DNA of 64,000 bases from Mycosynbacter sp964593465 (lineage in GTDB: Bacteria; Patescibacteriota; Saccharimonadia; Saccharimonadales; Saccharimonadaceae): assembly GCA_964593465.1 (NCBI GenBank), contig CAZQJY010000004.1:53856-117855 (forward strand). The letters are read 5' to 3'. Each line of letters begins with the position of its first letter. Position 1 is the stretch's first letter. Shown in pieces: positions 32,695-41,382 of the stretch. A model generated the notes under the pieces. It was not told where the DNA came from, ran no database searches, and worked only from the letters and a program-made list of their open reading frames with translations. The position numbers and the translations under genes are program-made.

Positions 32695-33748
32695 CTGATT
32701 TGATTGGTTTTTTGTTTCTGAGGTACAGATCAATAGTTGTGAGCAGTAGAATCATGATAATTGGGCCGTACACAACTCCGAGGATGCCAAAGTAAGCGAT
32801 ACCGCAAAATGTGGCAACAATCGTAAGCGCAGAGGAGAGTTGGATTTTCTTCGGAATAAACTTTGGTCGTAGTATTGGATCAATCCATCCAGCTAGATTG
32901 TAGAGAATGATGACCGCTAGGCCCATCCAGAATTGTCCGGTGAGCATGGAATAGATTGCAAGTGGTAATAGGACGATGCCGCAGCCAAGTGGGATGAAAT
33001 TGAGTATCGTAAACAAAATAAATAGGATGAAGAAATACTGTCCATAGCCAAGCGGTATTAGTAGCGCTGCCGAGATAGCCGATATGATCATGGAGATCAT
33101 AAGCTGGCCTTTCACCATGGCATTTGCCATCAAGCCAATTCGCTCGAAATAGTGGTCGGTGACCTTTTGCGAGTAGGGGCTTAGCTGCTTGAGTTTTTTG
33201 ATCAGTAAGGGGCCACGTACAAGCAGCTCTATGAACACGAAAGTATAAATGAGTAGTGCAATACCTAGCCCCGGCAGCGTGGCGGCAATACCCAGGAGGA
33301 TATTGACGGCCGAGCGTGCTATGCCTGGTAGTGTATTGCGCAAGAAGTCGAGAATACTTTGCTCAGAGATGCCAGAGCGACTACCTGTAATTGATTCCAT
33401 GGTGTTATCGATTGTGGCGATAGCATCTTTTGTAAACGACGGCAATTGCTCCCAGGCATTTGCCCGACCAGCCATGTCGGCTAGGCCCATTAGCTGGCCA
33501 ATGGCGGCCAGTAAAATGATTGCGAGCGGTATAAGCACGACTAGAAACGATGCGGTGAGCGTGACTGTTGCGGCAACTCTCCCGTTGCCGTTTTTGCGGT
33601 GTAAGCGTACATAGATAGGGTAGAACAAATAAGCCATGAGTGCTGTGAGTATGAGTGTTGCTAGCTGTGGCCACAAAAACCATACACCAAGCATTAGTGT
33701 TGCAAGTAAGGTGATTGTCCATATATTCCAGGAGAGCGGCTGTTTCAT
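32681..33748 (-). CDS. AI-2E family transporter (PerM/YdiK type)
   Basis: A 355-residue protein with about eight membrane helices in the AI-2E exporter family pattern (QLATLILTALMAYLFYPIYVRL near 30 and GYGQYFFILFILFTILNFIPLGCGIVLLP near 230). The family includes the AI-2 exporter TqsA and Na+/H+ antiporters, so the cargo is uncertain. It converges on ddl with a 14-base overlap of the 3' ends. Confidence 0.88.
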   Translation of the reverse strand: MKQPLSWNIWTITLLATLMLGVWFLWPQLATLILTALMAYLFYPIYVRLHRKNGNGRVAATVTLTASFLVVLIPLAIILLAAIGQLMGLADMAGRANAWEQLPSFTKDAIATIDNTMESITGSRSGISEQSILDFLRNTLPGIARSAVNILLGIAATLPGLGIALLIYTFVFIELLVRGPLLIKKLKQLSPYSQKVTDHYFERIGLMANAMVKGQLMISMIISAISAALLIPLGYGQYFFILFILFTILNFIPLGCGIVLLPLAIYSMLTGQFWMGLAVIILYNLAGWIDPILRPKFIPKKIQLSSALTIVATFCGIAYFGILGVVYGPIIMILLLTTIDLYLRNKKPIKSAKTA

Positions 33749-33811
33749 GTATGAACTAACTATATAATTATTTCGTGTCTCTTACAATATTTCATAAATA
33801 TAGCGATCTAG

Positions 33812-33842
33812 ATAATAAAAATACCCGGATATACCGGGTGAC
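33812..33842 (-). terminator. terminator of tRNA-Gly
   Basis: On the minus strand: ACCCGG-TATAT-CCGGGT followed by ATTTTTATTAT. It lies 7 bases after the encoded CCA. Confidence 0.8.
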
Positions 33843-33848
33843 TTTTAT

Positions 33849-33924
33849 TGGTGCGGGTTAGGAGACTCTAACTCCTGGCCTCTTCCATGGCAAGGAAGCG
33901 CTCTAACAACTGAGCTAAACCCGC
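33849..33924 (-). tRNA. tRNA-Gly (GCC)
   Basis: A 76-base minus-strand tRNA with acceptor GCGGGTT/AACCCGC, D-arm TAGCTCAGTTGTTAGAGC, anticodon stem CTTCC/GGAAG with loop TTGCCAT (anticodon GCC) and an encoded CCA. Confidence 0.94.
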
Positions 33925-34000
33925 ATGTTGTTGTACAGTAAGTGATTATAGGGGATAACGGCGGTTTTTTCAAGAGCTTTGTAGTACAATTATGAGTATT

Positions 34001-34768
34001 GTGACGAGTAACTTACTACCGGTTCAGATAGACAAAGGCCAAGGTGAGACGGTGGTGTTGCTGCATGGTTTGGGTAATAATTTCAAAAGCTGGTCGTATG
34101 TATTGGAGCATTTTGACGGCGAGCGTAATCGGGTGGTGGCAATCGATTTGCTTGGTTTTGGTGATGCGCCAAAGCCAAAAAATATCCACTATATACCTGT
34201 CGATCATGCTGGCGCCGTCATTGCTACCCTCGACGATTTGGGTGTGAAAGACGTAGTATTAGCAGGACATTCTATGGGATGTATAGTGGCGATAGAAGTT
34301 GCACGACAGCGGCCGGATTTGGTGAGTCGACTGGCGCTTTTTGGTGCGCCGCTGTACAAGCAGGAGCCTCGTAGTGATTGGTGGGCTAGGATGACGCGCT
34401 CGGGTGGTATGTATTTTAAGATCTTCAAAATCGTGAAGAAAAATCCAGAGGCAGTCAAAGCCGGTGGAGACATTGCTGAGGAGCTAGTGCCGTTTGTCAA
34501 AGGTATGGAGATTACCGACGAAACTTGGCCTGCGTATCGCGACAGCCTAGAAAATACTATCATGCAGTTTGACACGTATCGTCATGCGCTTGAACTCGAT
34601 ACGCCTATGCTGTTTGTAAATGGTATCTTTGACATGTTTATTATTCACAAAAATAATCGCACAATTGCACACAGGAATTCGAAGGCGAACTTCAGGACGA
34701 CACTTGGTCCGCACGAGCTTACACCACGCCAAGGTAAGAAGATAGCAAGGATTATTCAATCGCTATAG
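34001..34768 (+). CDS. alpha/beta hydrolase
   Basis: A 255-residue hydrolase: VVLLHGLGNNFKSW near 19, GFGDAPKP near 53, nucleophile elbow AGHSMGCIVA near 89, acid in NGIFDMFI near 215 and His in LGPHELTP near 240. Substrate unknown. An in-frame ATG at 33992 is only 1 base after the TACAAT -10 (33985-33990) and so is probably upstream of the transcription start; GTG 34001 is 10 bases after the box and is preferred. Confidence 0.8.
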   Translation: MTSNLLPVQIDKGQGETVVLLHGLGNNFKSWSYVLEHFDGERNRVVAIDLLGFGDAPKPKNIHYIPVDHAGAVIATLDDLGVKDVVLAGHSMGCIVAIEVARQRPDLVSRLALFGAPLYKQEPRSDWWARMTRSGGMYFKIFKIVKKNPEAVKAGGDIAEELVPFVKGMEITDETWPAYRDSLENTIMQFDTYRHALELDTPMLFVNGIFDMFIIHKNNRTIAHRNSKANFRTTLGPHELTPRQGKKIARIIQSL

Positions 34769-34818
34769 CTGTGACTCTTGTAGTTTTGAAGTGAATTAGG
34801 TAGAATACATAAGAGTGT

Positions 34819-34894
34819 GGCTCTTTAGCTCAGTTGGTAGAGCAGAGGCCTGAAGAGCCTTGTGTCCCCAGTTCAAGTCTGGGAGGAGCCACCA
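34819..34894 (+). tRNA. tRNA-Phe (GAA)
   Basis: A 76-base tRNA with acceptor GGCTCTT/AGGAGCC, D-arm TAGCTCAGTTGGTAGAGC, anticodon loop CTGAAGA (anticodon GAA), T-arm CCCAGTTCAAGTCTGGG and encoded CCA. A TAGAAT box lies near 34801-34806. Confidence 0.95.
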
Positions 34895-34932
34895 AAGAAA
34901 GCCGACCAGTGTAAGCTGGTCGGTTTTCTTTG
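34894..34932 (+). terminator. terminator of tRNA-Phe
   Basis: AAAGAAAGCCGACCAG (34894-34909), loop TGTAAG, then CTGGTCGGTTTTCTTT (34916-34931). The stem again begins at the final A of the tRNA. Confidence 0.8.
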
Positions 34933-34992
34933 AAATATGGAAAGTCGCGTCGGTTCAGGTTATAAATGTAGTATACTGGTGAATGTAACTTT

Positions 34993-35066
34993 GGCGCGTT
35001 GGCGGAGCGGTTACGCAGAGGTCTGCAAAACCTTTTAGACGGGTTCGACTCCCGTACGTGCCTCCA
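34993..35066 (+). tRNA. tRNA-Cys (GCA)
   Basis: A 74-base tRNA with acceptor GGCGCGT/ACGTGCC, D-arm GGCGGAGCGGTTACGCA, anticodon loop CTGCAAA (anticodon GCA), T-arm CGGGTTCGACTCCCG and encoded TCCA end. A TATACT box lies at 34972-34977. Confidence 0.93.
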
Positions 35067-35068
35067 AG

Positions 35069-35099
35069 AAATAATCTCTACTACTTAGAGGTTATTTTT
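35069..35099. terminator. bidirectional terminator between tRNA-Cys and a hydrolase
   Basis: AAATAATCTCTA (35069-35080), loop CTACT, then TAGAGGTTATTT (35086-35097) and more T. The right arm contains the stop codon of the convergent hydrolase, so one hairpin can serve both transcripts. Confidence 0.7.
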
Positions 35100-35679
35100 G
35101 TTTGAGTAATGCAAGTAGCTCCGGAAAAGTCGGACTATTGAAGTGTCCGTAGTCTTTGAAGCTGTGTAGCGAGGCATTTGGTAGATCTGCATGAAACTTA
35201 TGTACGTCAGCAAAGGGTACGACGACGTCATCTTCGCTATGAAACAAATGTACCTCACGAGCACTTTTATTGAGCTGTGAGGTGTCGACTATGTTAAAAC
35301 TTCCTGCATCATATGTACTATCACTGTAGCGGCCAGCTATTAGGATAAGACGCTTGATAGACTTATCTAATGGGTGATGTTGCAGATATTTTGCAAGAAA
35401 CATAGCACCAAGACTATGGCCAACAAGTTGTACGTCATTTTTTAGAAATGGAAGTATTTTTTCAAAGTAATTGGCCCATTCGGTAAACTGGGCATTTGAC
35501 GCGTTTGGAAAAGTCGGCAATAGCACATCGTGCGAATCAAGTTGCTCGGCTATCCAGTGTTTCCAGCTGGGCTGATAGAGAAGTCGTGAGTATTCTAACT
35601 CCTTCTGTTGCATGTATTTAATATAGTCTGCATATGAAGCAAAGCTGTTACCACCATGAATAATTACCACTTGTTTCAT
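35092..35679 (-). CDS. RBBP9/YdeN-like serine hydrolase
   Basis: A 195-residue protein: MKQVVIIHGGNSFASYADY at the start, nucleophile elbow VGHSLGAMFLAKYL near 86, acid in HSEDDVVVPF near 148 and His in KDYGHFNSP near 178. It belongs to the small RBBP9/YdeN hydrolase group. No signal peptide. Divergent from the tRNA-Leu(TAA) gene, with 24 bases between them. Confidence 0.8.
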   Translation of the reverse strand: MKQVVIIHGGNSFASYADYIKYMQQKELEYSRLLYQPSWKHWIAEQLDSHDVLLPTFPNASNAQFTEWANYFEKILPFLKNDVQLVGHSLGAMFLAKYLQHHPLDKSIKRLILIAGRYSDSTYDAGSFNIVDTSQLNKSAREVHLFHSEDDVVVPFADVHKFHADLPNASLHSFKDYGHFNSPTFPELLALLKQK

Positions 35680-35703
35680 ATTTTCTAGTATACTGTAGAT
35701 TAA

Positions 35704-35791
35704 GCGCGGATGGTGGAATTGGTAGACACGAGAGACTTAAAATCTCTTGCCTGAATAAGGCGTGCGGGTTCGATTCCCGCTCTGCGCACCA
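35704..35791 (+). tRNA. tRNA-Leu (TAA)
   Basis: An 88-base class II tRNA with acceptor GCGCGGA/TCTGCGC, anticodon stem AGAGA/TCTCT with loop CTTAAAA (anticodon TAA), a long variable arm, T-arm GCGGGTTCGATTCCCGC and encoded CCA. A TATACT box lies at 35689-35694. Confidence 0.94.
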
Positions 35792-35801
35792 TATGAAATC
35801 G

Positions 35802-35831
35802 ATAAAAGCCACTTTGCGGAGTGGCTTTTAT
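35802..35831 (+). terminator. terminator of tRNA-Leu (TAA)
   Basis: ATAAAAGCCACT, loop TTGCGG, then AGTGGCTTTTAT: a perfect 12-bp stem with its T run inside the right arm. Confidence 0.8.
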
Positions 35832-35876
35832 GCTATTATAAAAACATAAAATGCGAGCAACCATAGGGAGGTATGT

Positions 35877-36626
35877 ATGAGCGGATTTCTAGTTTTTCTC
35901 TTCATTGTCGTAGTGATGGTGATTCTGAGCGGTATTAAGGTGGTCAATCAGTATGAGCGTGGTGTAGTACTGACATTGGGTAAGTTTACAGGTTTGCGTC
36001 AGCCGGGTTTGCGCATAGTGATACCTGTGTTTCAGCAGTTGACTCGCGTAGATATACGAAGTACTCCTATCGACGTACCAAAGCAGGAGGTAATCACCAA
36101 GGATAACGTGACGGTTGGTGTGGATGCAGTAGTGTATTTCCGCGTGATTGATGCACCAAAGGCTGTGCTCGAAACAACGAATTATATCTATGCGACAAGC
36201 CAGTTTGCACAGGCAGCTTTGCGTGATGTAACGGGTAATGTCGACATGGATGATTTGCTTGGCAAGCGTGAAGAAATTAGCCAGCAGATTAAAGAGATTG
36301 TCGATCGTCAAACTGATCAGTGGGGTATCGATGTTGAGGCGGTGAAGATTCAGAATATTGAGCTGCCGCAAGATATGAAACGTGCCATGGCTAAACAAGC
36401 AGAGGCTGAGCGTGAGCGCCGTGCAGTAATTATTACTGCCGAGGGTGAAAAAGCTGCTGCACACACCGTGGCACAGGCTGCTCATATGTTGGCGTCTACT
36501 CCAGGTGGATTGAGTGTGCGCACTCTGCAGACACTTGAAAAAATTAGTAACGAACCAAGCCAGAAAACATTGATCGTGTTGCCGACAGAATTAACCGATA
36601 TTGTCGGAGCAATTACAAAAAAATAA
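35877..36626 (+). CDS. slipin/stomatin (SPFH) protein
   Basis: A 249-residue SPFH-domain protein: one N-terminal membrane helix (residues 3-20), then VVNQYERGVVLTLGKF, GLRIVIPVFQQLTRVDIR and the VYFRVIDAPKAVLE segment, followed by a helical region with KRAMAKQAEAERERRA. It scaffolds membrane microdomains and often works with NfeD or proteases. Here LemA and HtpX follow, which fits membrane quality control. AGGGAGG precedes the ATG. Confidence 0.92.
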   Translation: MSGFLVFLFIVVVMVILSGIKVVNQYERGVVLTLGKFTGLRQPGLRIVIPVFQQLTRVDIRSTPIDVPKQEVITKDNVTVGVDAVVYFRVIDAPKAVLETTNYIYATSQFAQAALRDVTGNVDMDDLLGKREEISQQIKEIVDRQTDQWGIDVEAVKIQNIELPQDMKRAMAKQAEAERERRAVIITAEGEKAAAHTVAQAAHMLASTPGGLSVRTLQTLEKISNEPSQKTLIVLPTELTDIVGAITKK

Positions 36627-36705
36627 GCCTAGATATGCTAGATATAGCGGCCGAATTGCGTTATACTTATAAGTAGTACCAATATAGACGAGGAATAATA
36701 TTTAT

Positions 36706-37275
36706 ATGTCAGTAACTCTCATAATTTTGTTGGTGGTCGTGGCACTTATCGCGATTATCTGTATATTCTTGTGGGCAACTTATAACTCACTTGTAACACT
36801 TAAGGTTCGAGTAGACGAAGCATGGAGCGATATCACAGTACAGCTTAAGCGTCGTGCGGACTTGATCCCGAATCTGGTCAGCAGTGTCAAGGGCTATGCT
36901 AAGCACGAAAGTAGTGTGTTTGAAGAAGTAACAGCAGCTCGCTCCGCCGTAATGGACGCAAAGGGTGTCAAAGAGACAGCTGATGCGGAGAATATGCTTG
37001 AAGGCGCACTGAAAAGCCTATTCGCAGTAGCTGAGGCATACCCAGACCTGAAAGCAAATGAGAATTTCCTGCAGCTACAAAATGAACTTGTAGATACAGA
37101 AGACAAGATTCAGGCATCTCGCCGTTTTTACAATGGTGGTGTGCGTGATCTCAATACCAAAATACAGCTTTTCCCCAACAACATCTTCGCTGGTATGCTT
37201 GGGTTCAAGGAACGTGATTTCTTTGAGGTAGAGGATATGGCTGCTGTAGAAAACCCTGTAGAAGTAAGCTTCTAG
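36706..37275 (+). CDS. LemA family protein
   Basis: A 189-residue protein with an N-terminal membrane helix (residues 4-27) and the LemA helical domain: YNSLVTLKVRVDEAWSDITV, then LKRRADLIPNLVSSVKGYAKHE and FYNGGVRDLNTKIQLFPNNI near 145. The role of LemA is not defined. It is commonly found next to htpX, as here (26 bases apart). Confidence 0.92.
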   Translation: MSVTLIILLVVVALIAIICIFLWATYNSLVTLKVRVDEAWSDITVQLKRRADLIPNLVSSVKGYAKHESSVFEEVTAARSAVMDAKGVKETADAENMLEGALKSLFAVAEAYPDLKANENFLQLQNELVDTEDKIQASRRFYNGGVRDLNTKIQLFPNNIFAGMLGFKERDFFEVEDMAAVENPVEVSF

Positions 37276-37301
37276 TATAAACGGGAGCTCGCGCAGAAAA
37301 T

Positions 37302-38177
37302 ATGTATAACGCAATTGCGGCCAACAAACGAAATACCGTCCTGATTATGGCGGTGTTTGTTGGTATTATTAGTGCGATTGGATGGTTCGTAAGTTCATTA
37401 TACGGTAATCCATCTGTGTCGTATTGGGTAATTGGCGGTGCGGCCATATATGCTTTGATCCAGTATTTTGCTGCAAGCAAGTTGGCTGTCGCTATGACAG
37501 GTGCTGAGGAGATTCAGAAAAAGGATAACCCTCGTCTATATAGAATTGTCGAAAATCTCGCAATCACTGAAGGTATGCCAATGCCAAAAGTCTACGTTAT
37601 TAATGACCCTGCACCAAATGCTTTTGCAACAGGACGCGATCCCAAGCATGCTATCGTGGCAGCAACAACTGGCCTGATGGATATCATGAATGACCGTGAG
37701 CTAACGGGCGTAATGGCACATGAGCTAGGTCATGTCAAAAATTACGATATACGTGTGTCGATGATTGCATTTGGGCTGGTAAGTGCAATCGGAATTTTGT
37801 CGGATGTTGTGCTGCGTATGCTGTTTTTTGGGAACAGCGACAATCGTAATGTACACCCACTGGTGTATGTGGTTGGTATTGTAATTGTTGTACTTGCGCC
37901 AATCATGGCTGCAATTGTACAGATGGCCGTAAGCCGACAGCGAGAGTACCTCGCCGATGCGTCGGGTGCGATGACCACACGCGATAGTGAGGGGTTGGCA
38001 AGTGCACTTGAAAAGCTCGAACAGACGAGTCGCCCGATGCAGAAGCAGAGCTCGGCTACAGCGCACCTATTTTTTAGCAATCCGCTAAAGTCAGGTATGT
38101 TTAACAAACTGTTTAGCTCTCATCCACCACTGGATGAGCGTGCTGCTCGTCTGCGCAAAAATGCCAAAAAGTTCTAA
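37302..38177 (+). CDS. htpX: M48 membrane metalloprotease HtpX
   Basis: A 291-residue protease with two N-terminal helices (about 12-32 and 40-58), zinc motif MAHELGHVK (H140, E141, H144), two further hydrophobic segments at about 150-200, and the third ligand region REYLADASGAMTT. It degrades misfolded membrane proteins. It ends with the usual HPPLDERAARL segment. Part of the slipin-lemA-htpX set. Confidence 0.95.
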   Translation: MYNAIAANKRNTVLIMAVFVGIISAIGWFVSSLYGNPSVSYWVIGGAAIYALIQYFAASKLAVAMTGAEEIQKKDNPRLYRIVENLAITEGMPMPKVYVINDPAPNAFATGRDPKHAIVAATTGLMDIMNDRELTGVMAHELGHVKNYDIRVSMIAFGLVSAIGILSDVVLRMLFFGNSDNRNVHPLVYVVGIVIVVLAPIMAAIVQMAVSRQREYLADASGAMTTRDSEGLASALEKLEQTSRPMQKQSSATAHLFFSNPLKSGMFNKLFSSHPPLDERAARLRKNAKKF

Positions 38178-38199
38178 CATCAGACGATAAATATATAGT

Positions 38200-39381
38200 A
38201 TGCCAAAAAAACCCACACAACCACAAGTAGTCGGCAAGTCACAAAAAACTTCTAAGCGTAGGCCGTCTGCAAAAAAAACTACAGGCAACGCAAAACAGAC
38301 ACGTGTGCTTAAAAAGTTAACTTTATGGCAAAAGGCAATGTATTATCTGCAGGTGGCTTGGAGCTGGATTCGTGCGCGATTTAGAGCGATTATGCGTCGA
38401 AGGGATTTTTATCTTCGACGACGTCCGCATCGTAGTTTTCGGCTCACGCGTAGGCGTGACTATGCCCGCTCACTGAAGTTGCCTGGGTATTTTGCGTTTA
38501 CCATAGAAGTATGGGCGACATTGTGGCGATATAAATGGACCTTTTTACTACTAGGTATCGTGTTTTTTGCTTTGGTAATAGCCTTCGGCCTGCTGGGTTC
38601 GCAACAGGCATATGAGCAAATAAAAGAGCTGCTGGACGTAACGCAGCCAGAGGGCATGTTTGATGGGGCAGTCGGCGAAGTGAGTAAGGCGGGTGTCGTG
38701 CTCCTGACGGCTACGATGTCAATGATATCTGGTGATTTGCAGCCGTGGCAGCAATTTACATTGGCGTTTTTTGCCCTGTATGTGTGGTTGACTGTCGTGT
38801 GGCTGTTGCGCAATATCATGGCAGGTAAGCGCGTAAAGCTGCGCGATGGTCTCTATAGCGCAGGTGCACCCATCTTGCCGACATTTTTGGTTGTAATGAT
38901 TCTGCTCATCCAACTCATACCGATGGCCGTGGCTATTATTGTTGCGAGTGCAGGTTGGAGCAGTGGCTTCATCCAAGAGGGAGTTGCGTCTATGGCGGCA
39001 GGCTTAGGCCTGGCTCTTGTAGTGGTTGCATCACTGTATTGGGTGGTGAGTACGTTTTTTGCTCTGGTAATCGTGACACTTCCGGGCATGTATCCGTTTC
39101 GTGCAATCGCTATCGCGGGTGATCTTGTAATAGGGAGACGGCTTCGACTGGTGTATCGTATTGTCTGGCTGCTGCTATCTATTATTTCATGGTGGGTTGT
39201 TGTGATGATTCCTGTCATCCTGCTCGACTCGTTTGTGAAGTCAAAATTTGAAGTAATTGCTGGTGCGCCTGTGGTGCCGCTTACTATGCTTGGCGTAGCG
39301 ACATTTACTATCGTGTGGACAGCTACATATATATACTTGCTGTATCGAAAGGTAGTAGATGATGACGCCAGTCCAGCTTAA
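38200..39381 (+). CDS. polytopic membrane protein with a long basic N-terminus
   Basis: A 393-residue protein. The first 95 residues are highly basic (many Lys then Arg, e.g. RRRDFYLRRRPHRSFRLTRR) and cytoplasmic by charge. About six membrane helices follow between 110 and 385. The family is unknown; the layout with glycine-poor helices resembles DUF-type membrane proteins of Saccharibacteria. It overlaps the ligA start by 23 bases, so the two are coupled. Confidence 0.65.
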   Translation: MPKKPTQPQVVGKSQKTSKRRPSAKKTTGNAKQTRVLKKLTLWQKAMYYLQVAWSWIRARFRAIMRRRDFYLRRRPHRSFRLTRRRDYARSLKLPGYFAFTIEVWATLWRYKWTFLLLGIVFFALVIAFGLLGSQQAYEQIKELLDVTQPEGMFDGAVGEVSKAGVVLLTATMSMISGDLQPWQQFTLAFFALYVWLTVVWLLRNIMAGKRVKLRDGLYSAGAPILPTFLVVMILLIQLIPMAVAIIVASAGWSSGFIQEGVASMAAGLGLALVVVASLYWVVSTFFALVIVTLPGMYPFRAIAIAGDLVIGRRLRLVYRIVWLLLSIISWWVVVMIPVILLDSFVKSKFEVIAGAPVVPLTMLGVATFTIVWTATYIYLLYRKVVDDDASPA

Positions 39382-41380
39382 TATCCGTATCACCGAACTG
39401 CGTGAGTTAATCAATCGCTATAGCTACGAATATCATGTCAATGATGCTCCGAGCGTGAGCGATGCAGTCTATGACAGTCTGTTTGGCGAGCTCAAGCAGC
39501 TTGAGTCTGAGTATCCCGCACTTATCACTACAGATAGCCCCACGCAGCGCGTGGGTAACGAGTTGAAGGGTGGGTTTCAGAAGGCCAGGCACAGCGCTCG
39601 TATGCTAAGCCTCAACGATGTGTTCGACGTAGAAGATGTACGCGCATGGGTGACGCGCATGGATAAACTGCTACCAGGAAGTATGCATGAGTTTTTTGCT
39701 GATGTAAAAATGGATGGTCTAGCCTGTGCATTAGTATATCAAGACGGTATATTGGTACAAGCAATTACGCGCGGTGATAGTTATGTAGGTGAAGACGTGA
39801 CGAATAACGTGCGTACAATCAAAAATGTACCACTGCGCCTCTACGAGCAAAAAGGTTATGAGCAGTTTCTCGATGGTCGTACCGAAGTGCGAGGTGAGAT
39901 TGTAATGCTCAAGAAAGATTTTGAGAAGTTAAATCAACGCCAACGTGAACGTGGTGAGCCAGAGTTCAAAAACCCACGTAATCTAGCCGCTGGTACTATT
40001 CGTCAGCTCGACCCCAAGCTGGTGGCGGCTCGTCCGCTTACCTTTATAGCTTATGATTTACTACGTGATAATCCAGATGAAATCCCTACACACATGACAG
40101 CATACAAGACAATTAGTGCAATTGGCATTCGCCGCAACACACAGGCAAGTGTGTTCAATAGCCTAGACGATACGATGAAATTTGTCGACAAGTGGGACAA
40201 GAAGCGCGAAGAGTTGCCATTTAATACAGATGGTTTGGTGATAAAAGTTAATGATCGCAAGCAGTACACTGAACTGGGTGTAGTGGGTAAGCAGCCTCGT
40301 GCCGCAGTCGCTTACAAATACGCGGCCGAACAGGCCACGACTATTGTCAAAGATATCGTCATCAGTATTGGTCGTACGGGTGCAGCTACTCCAGTAGCAG
40401 TTTTTGACCCAGTACTGGTAGCTGGTAGTACAGTGCAGCATGCTAGCCTGCATAATGCTGATGAGATCGCGCGCAAAGACGTACGCATCGGTGATACTGT
40501 TGTGATATTTAAAGCTGGTGACATCATTCCTCAAGTGGAAAGCGTCGTCAAAGAGTTGCGGCCAAAAAAGTCAAAAGAGTTTGATTATCAGCAGGCACTT
40601 GTCGAGCAATATCCTGAGCTTGAGTTTGAGCGCCAAGGTGATGATGTCGTGTATCGTGTCAAAGGTACAAATAGCGACTTGATCCTCAAGCGTGCGTTAG
40701 AATACTACGCGTCTAAGGCCGCGCTCGATATCGACACGCTTGGTGAAAAAAACGTCGTAGCGTTGGTAGACGCTGGCCTCGTCAACGACGTAGCAGATAT
40801 CTACACGCTCACCTACGAAGCTATCATCAAACTCGATCGTTTTGCAGACATCTCTGCTCGCAAACTCGTTCACGCTATCCAACAGAAAAAAACGCCGCCG
40901 CTCGAAAAGTTTATCCTCGGCCTCGGCATCCGCCATGTTGGTGCGCAGACAGCGATAGATCTAGCCAGTCAATTTCAGTCGATCGACGCACTCAAGACGG
41001 CAACAATCGAACAGCTCGAAACGGTCGATGGTATCGGCAAGGTCGTGGCTGAGTCTATTGTGGCGTGGTTTGCCGACGAAGACAATCTAGCGCTACTCGA
41101 CAAATTTGCGGCTCTCGATGTGCAGCCACACTACGAACAGAAATCGGGCAAGCTTGTCGGGCAGAGTTTTGTTATCACTGGTGCTCTGCAGTCGATGAGT
41201 CGCGATGTGGCCGCAGATCGCATTCGAGCGTTGGGCGGTACATTTCAGACTTCTGTCGCACGAGGCACTACCTACCTCGTCGCGGGTGGCAAGGTCGGTG
41301 CAAGCAAGCTCAAAAAAGCCGAAAGCTATGGTACGCAGGTAATCGATGAGCATAAACTGACTAAAATATTGGGTGAGTGA
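39359..41380 (+). CDS. ligA: NAD-dependent DNA ligase lacking the zinc finger Cys
   Basis: A 673-residue LigA. It has the Ia domain (YSYEYHVNDAPSVSDAVYDSL), adenylation motif I DVKMDGLA with the AMP-binding Lys117, the nucleotide-binding motifs TRGDSYVGEDVTNN and DGLVIKVN, the OB fold, a helix-hairpin-helix domain (GLGIRHVGAQTA) and a C-terminal BRCT domain (about 595-673). The four-Cys zinc finger normally between OB and HhH is replaced by residues about 401-445 with no Cys at all (KKSKEFDYQQALVEQYPELE...). The finger fold may be kept without metal. It seals nicks in replication and repair. Confidence 0.95.
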   Translation: MMTPVQLNIRITELRELINRYSYEYHVNDAPSVSDAVYDSLFGELKQLESEYPALITTDSPTQRVGNELKGGFQKARHSARMLSLNDVFDVEDVRAWVTRMDKLLPGSMHEFFADVKMDGLACALVYQDGILVQAITRGDSYVGEDVTNNVRTIKNVPLRLYEQKGYEQFLDGRTEVRGEIVMLKKDFEKLNQRQRERGEPEFKNPRNLAAGTIRQLDPKLVAARPLTFIAYDLLRDNPDEIPTHMTAYKTISAIGIRRNTQASVFNSLDDTMKFVDKWDKKREELPFNTDGLVIKVNDRKQYTELGVVGKQPRAAVAYKYAAEQATTIVKDIVISIGRTGAATPVAVFDPVLVAGSTVQHASLHNADEIARKDVRIGDTVVIFKAGDIIPQVESVVKELRPKKSKEFDYQQALVEQYPELEFERQGDDVVYRVKGTNSDLILKRALEYYASKAALDIDTLGEKNVVALVDAGLVNDVADIYTLTYEAIIKLDRFADISARKLVHAIQQKKTPPLEKFILGLGIRHVGAQTAIDLASQFQSIDALKTATIEQLETVDGIGKVVAESIVAWFADEDNLALLDKFAALDVQPHYEQKSGKLVGQSFVITGALQSMSRDVAADRIRALGGTFQTSVARGTTYLVAGGKVGASKLKKAESYGTQVIDEHKLTKILGE

Positions 41381-41382
41381 CG

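Noticed and set aside
33992..34000. ATG 33992 as start of the hydrolase
   Set aside because: It lies 1 base after the TACAAT box, where it would not be in the transcript.
39359..41380. Frameshift or sequencing error removing the LigA zinc finger
   Set aside because: The frame is continuous and the segment has the expected length; flanking OB and HhH motifs are intact on both sides.
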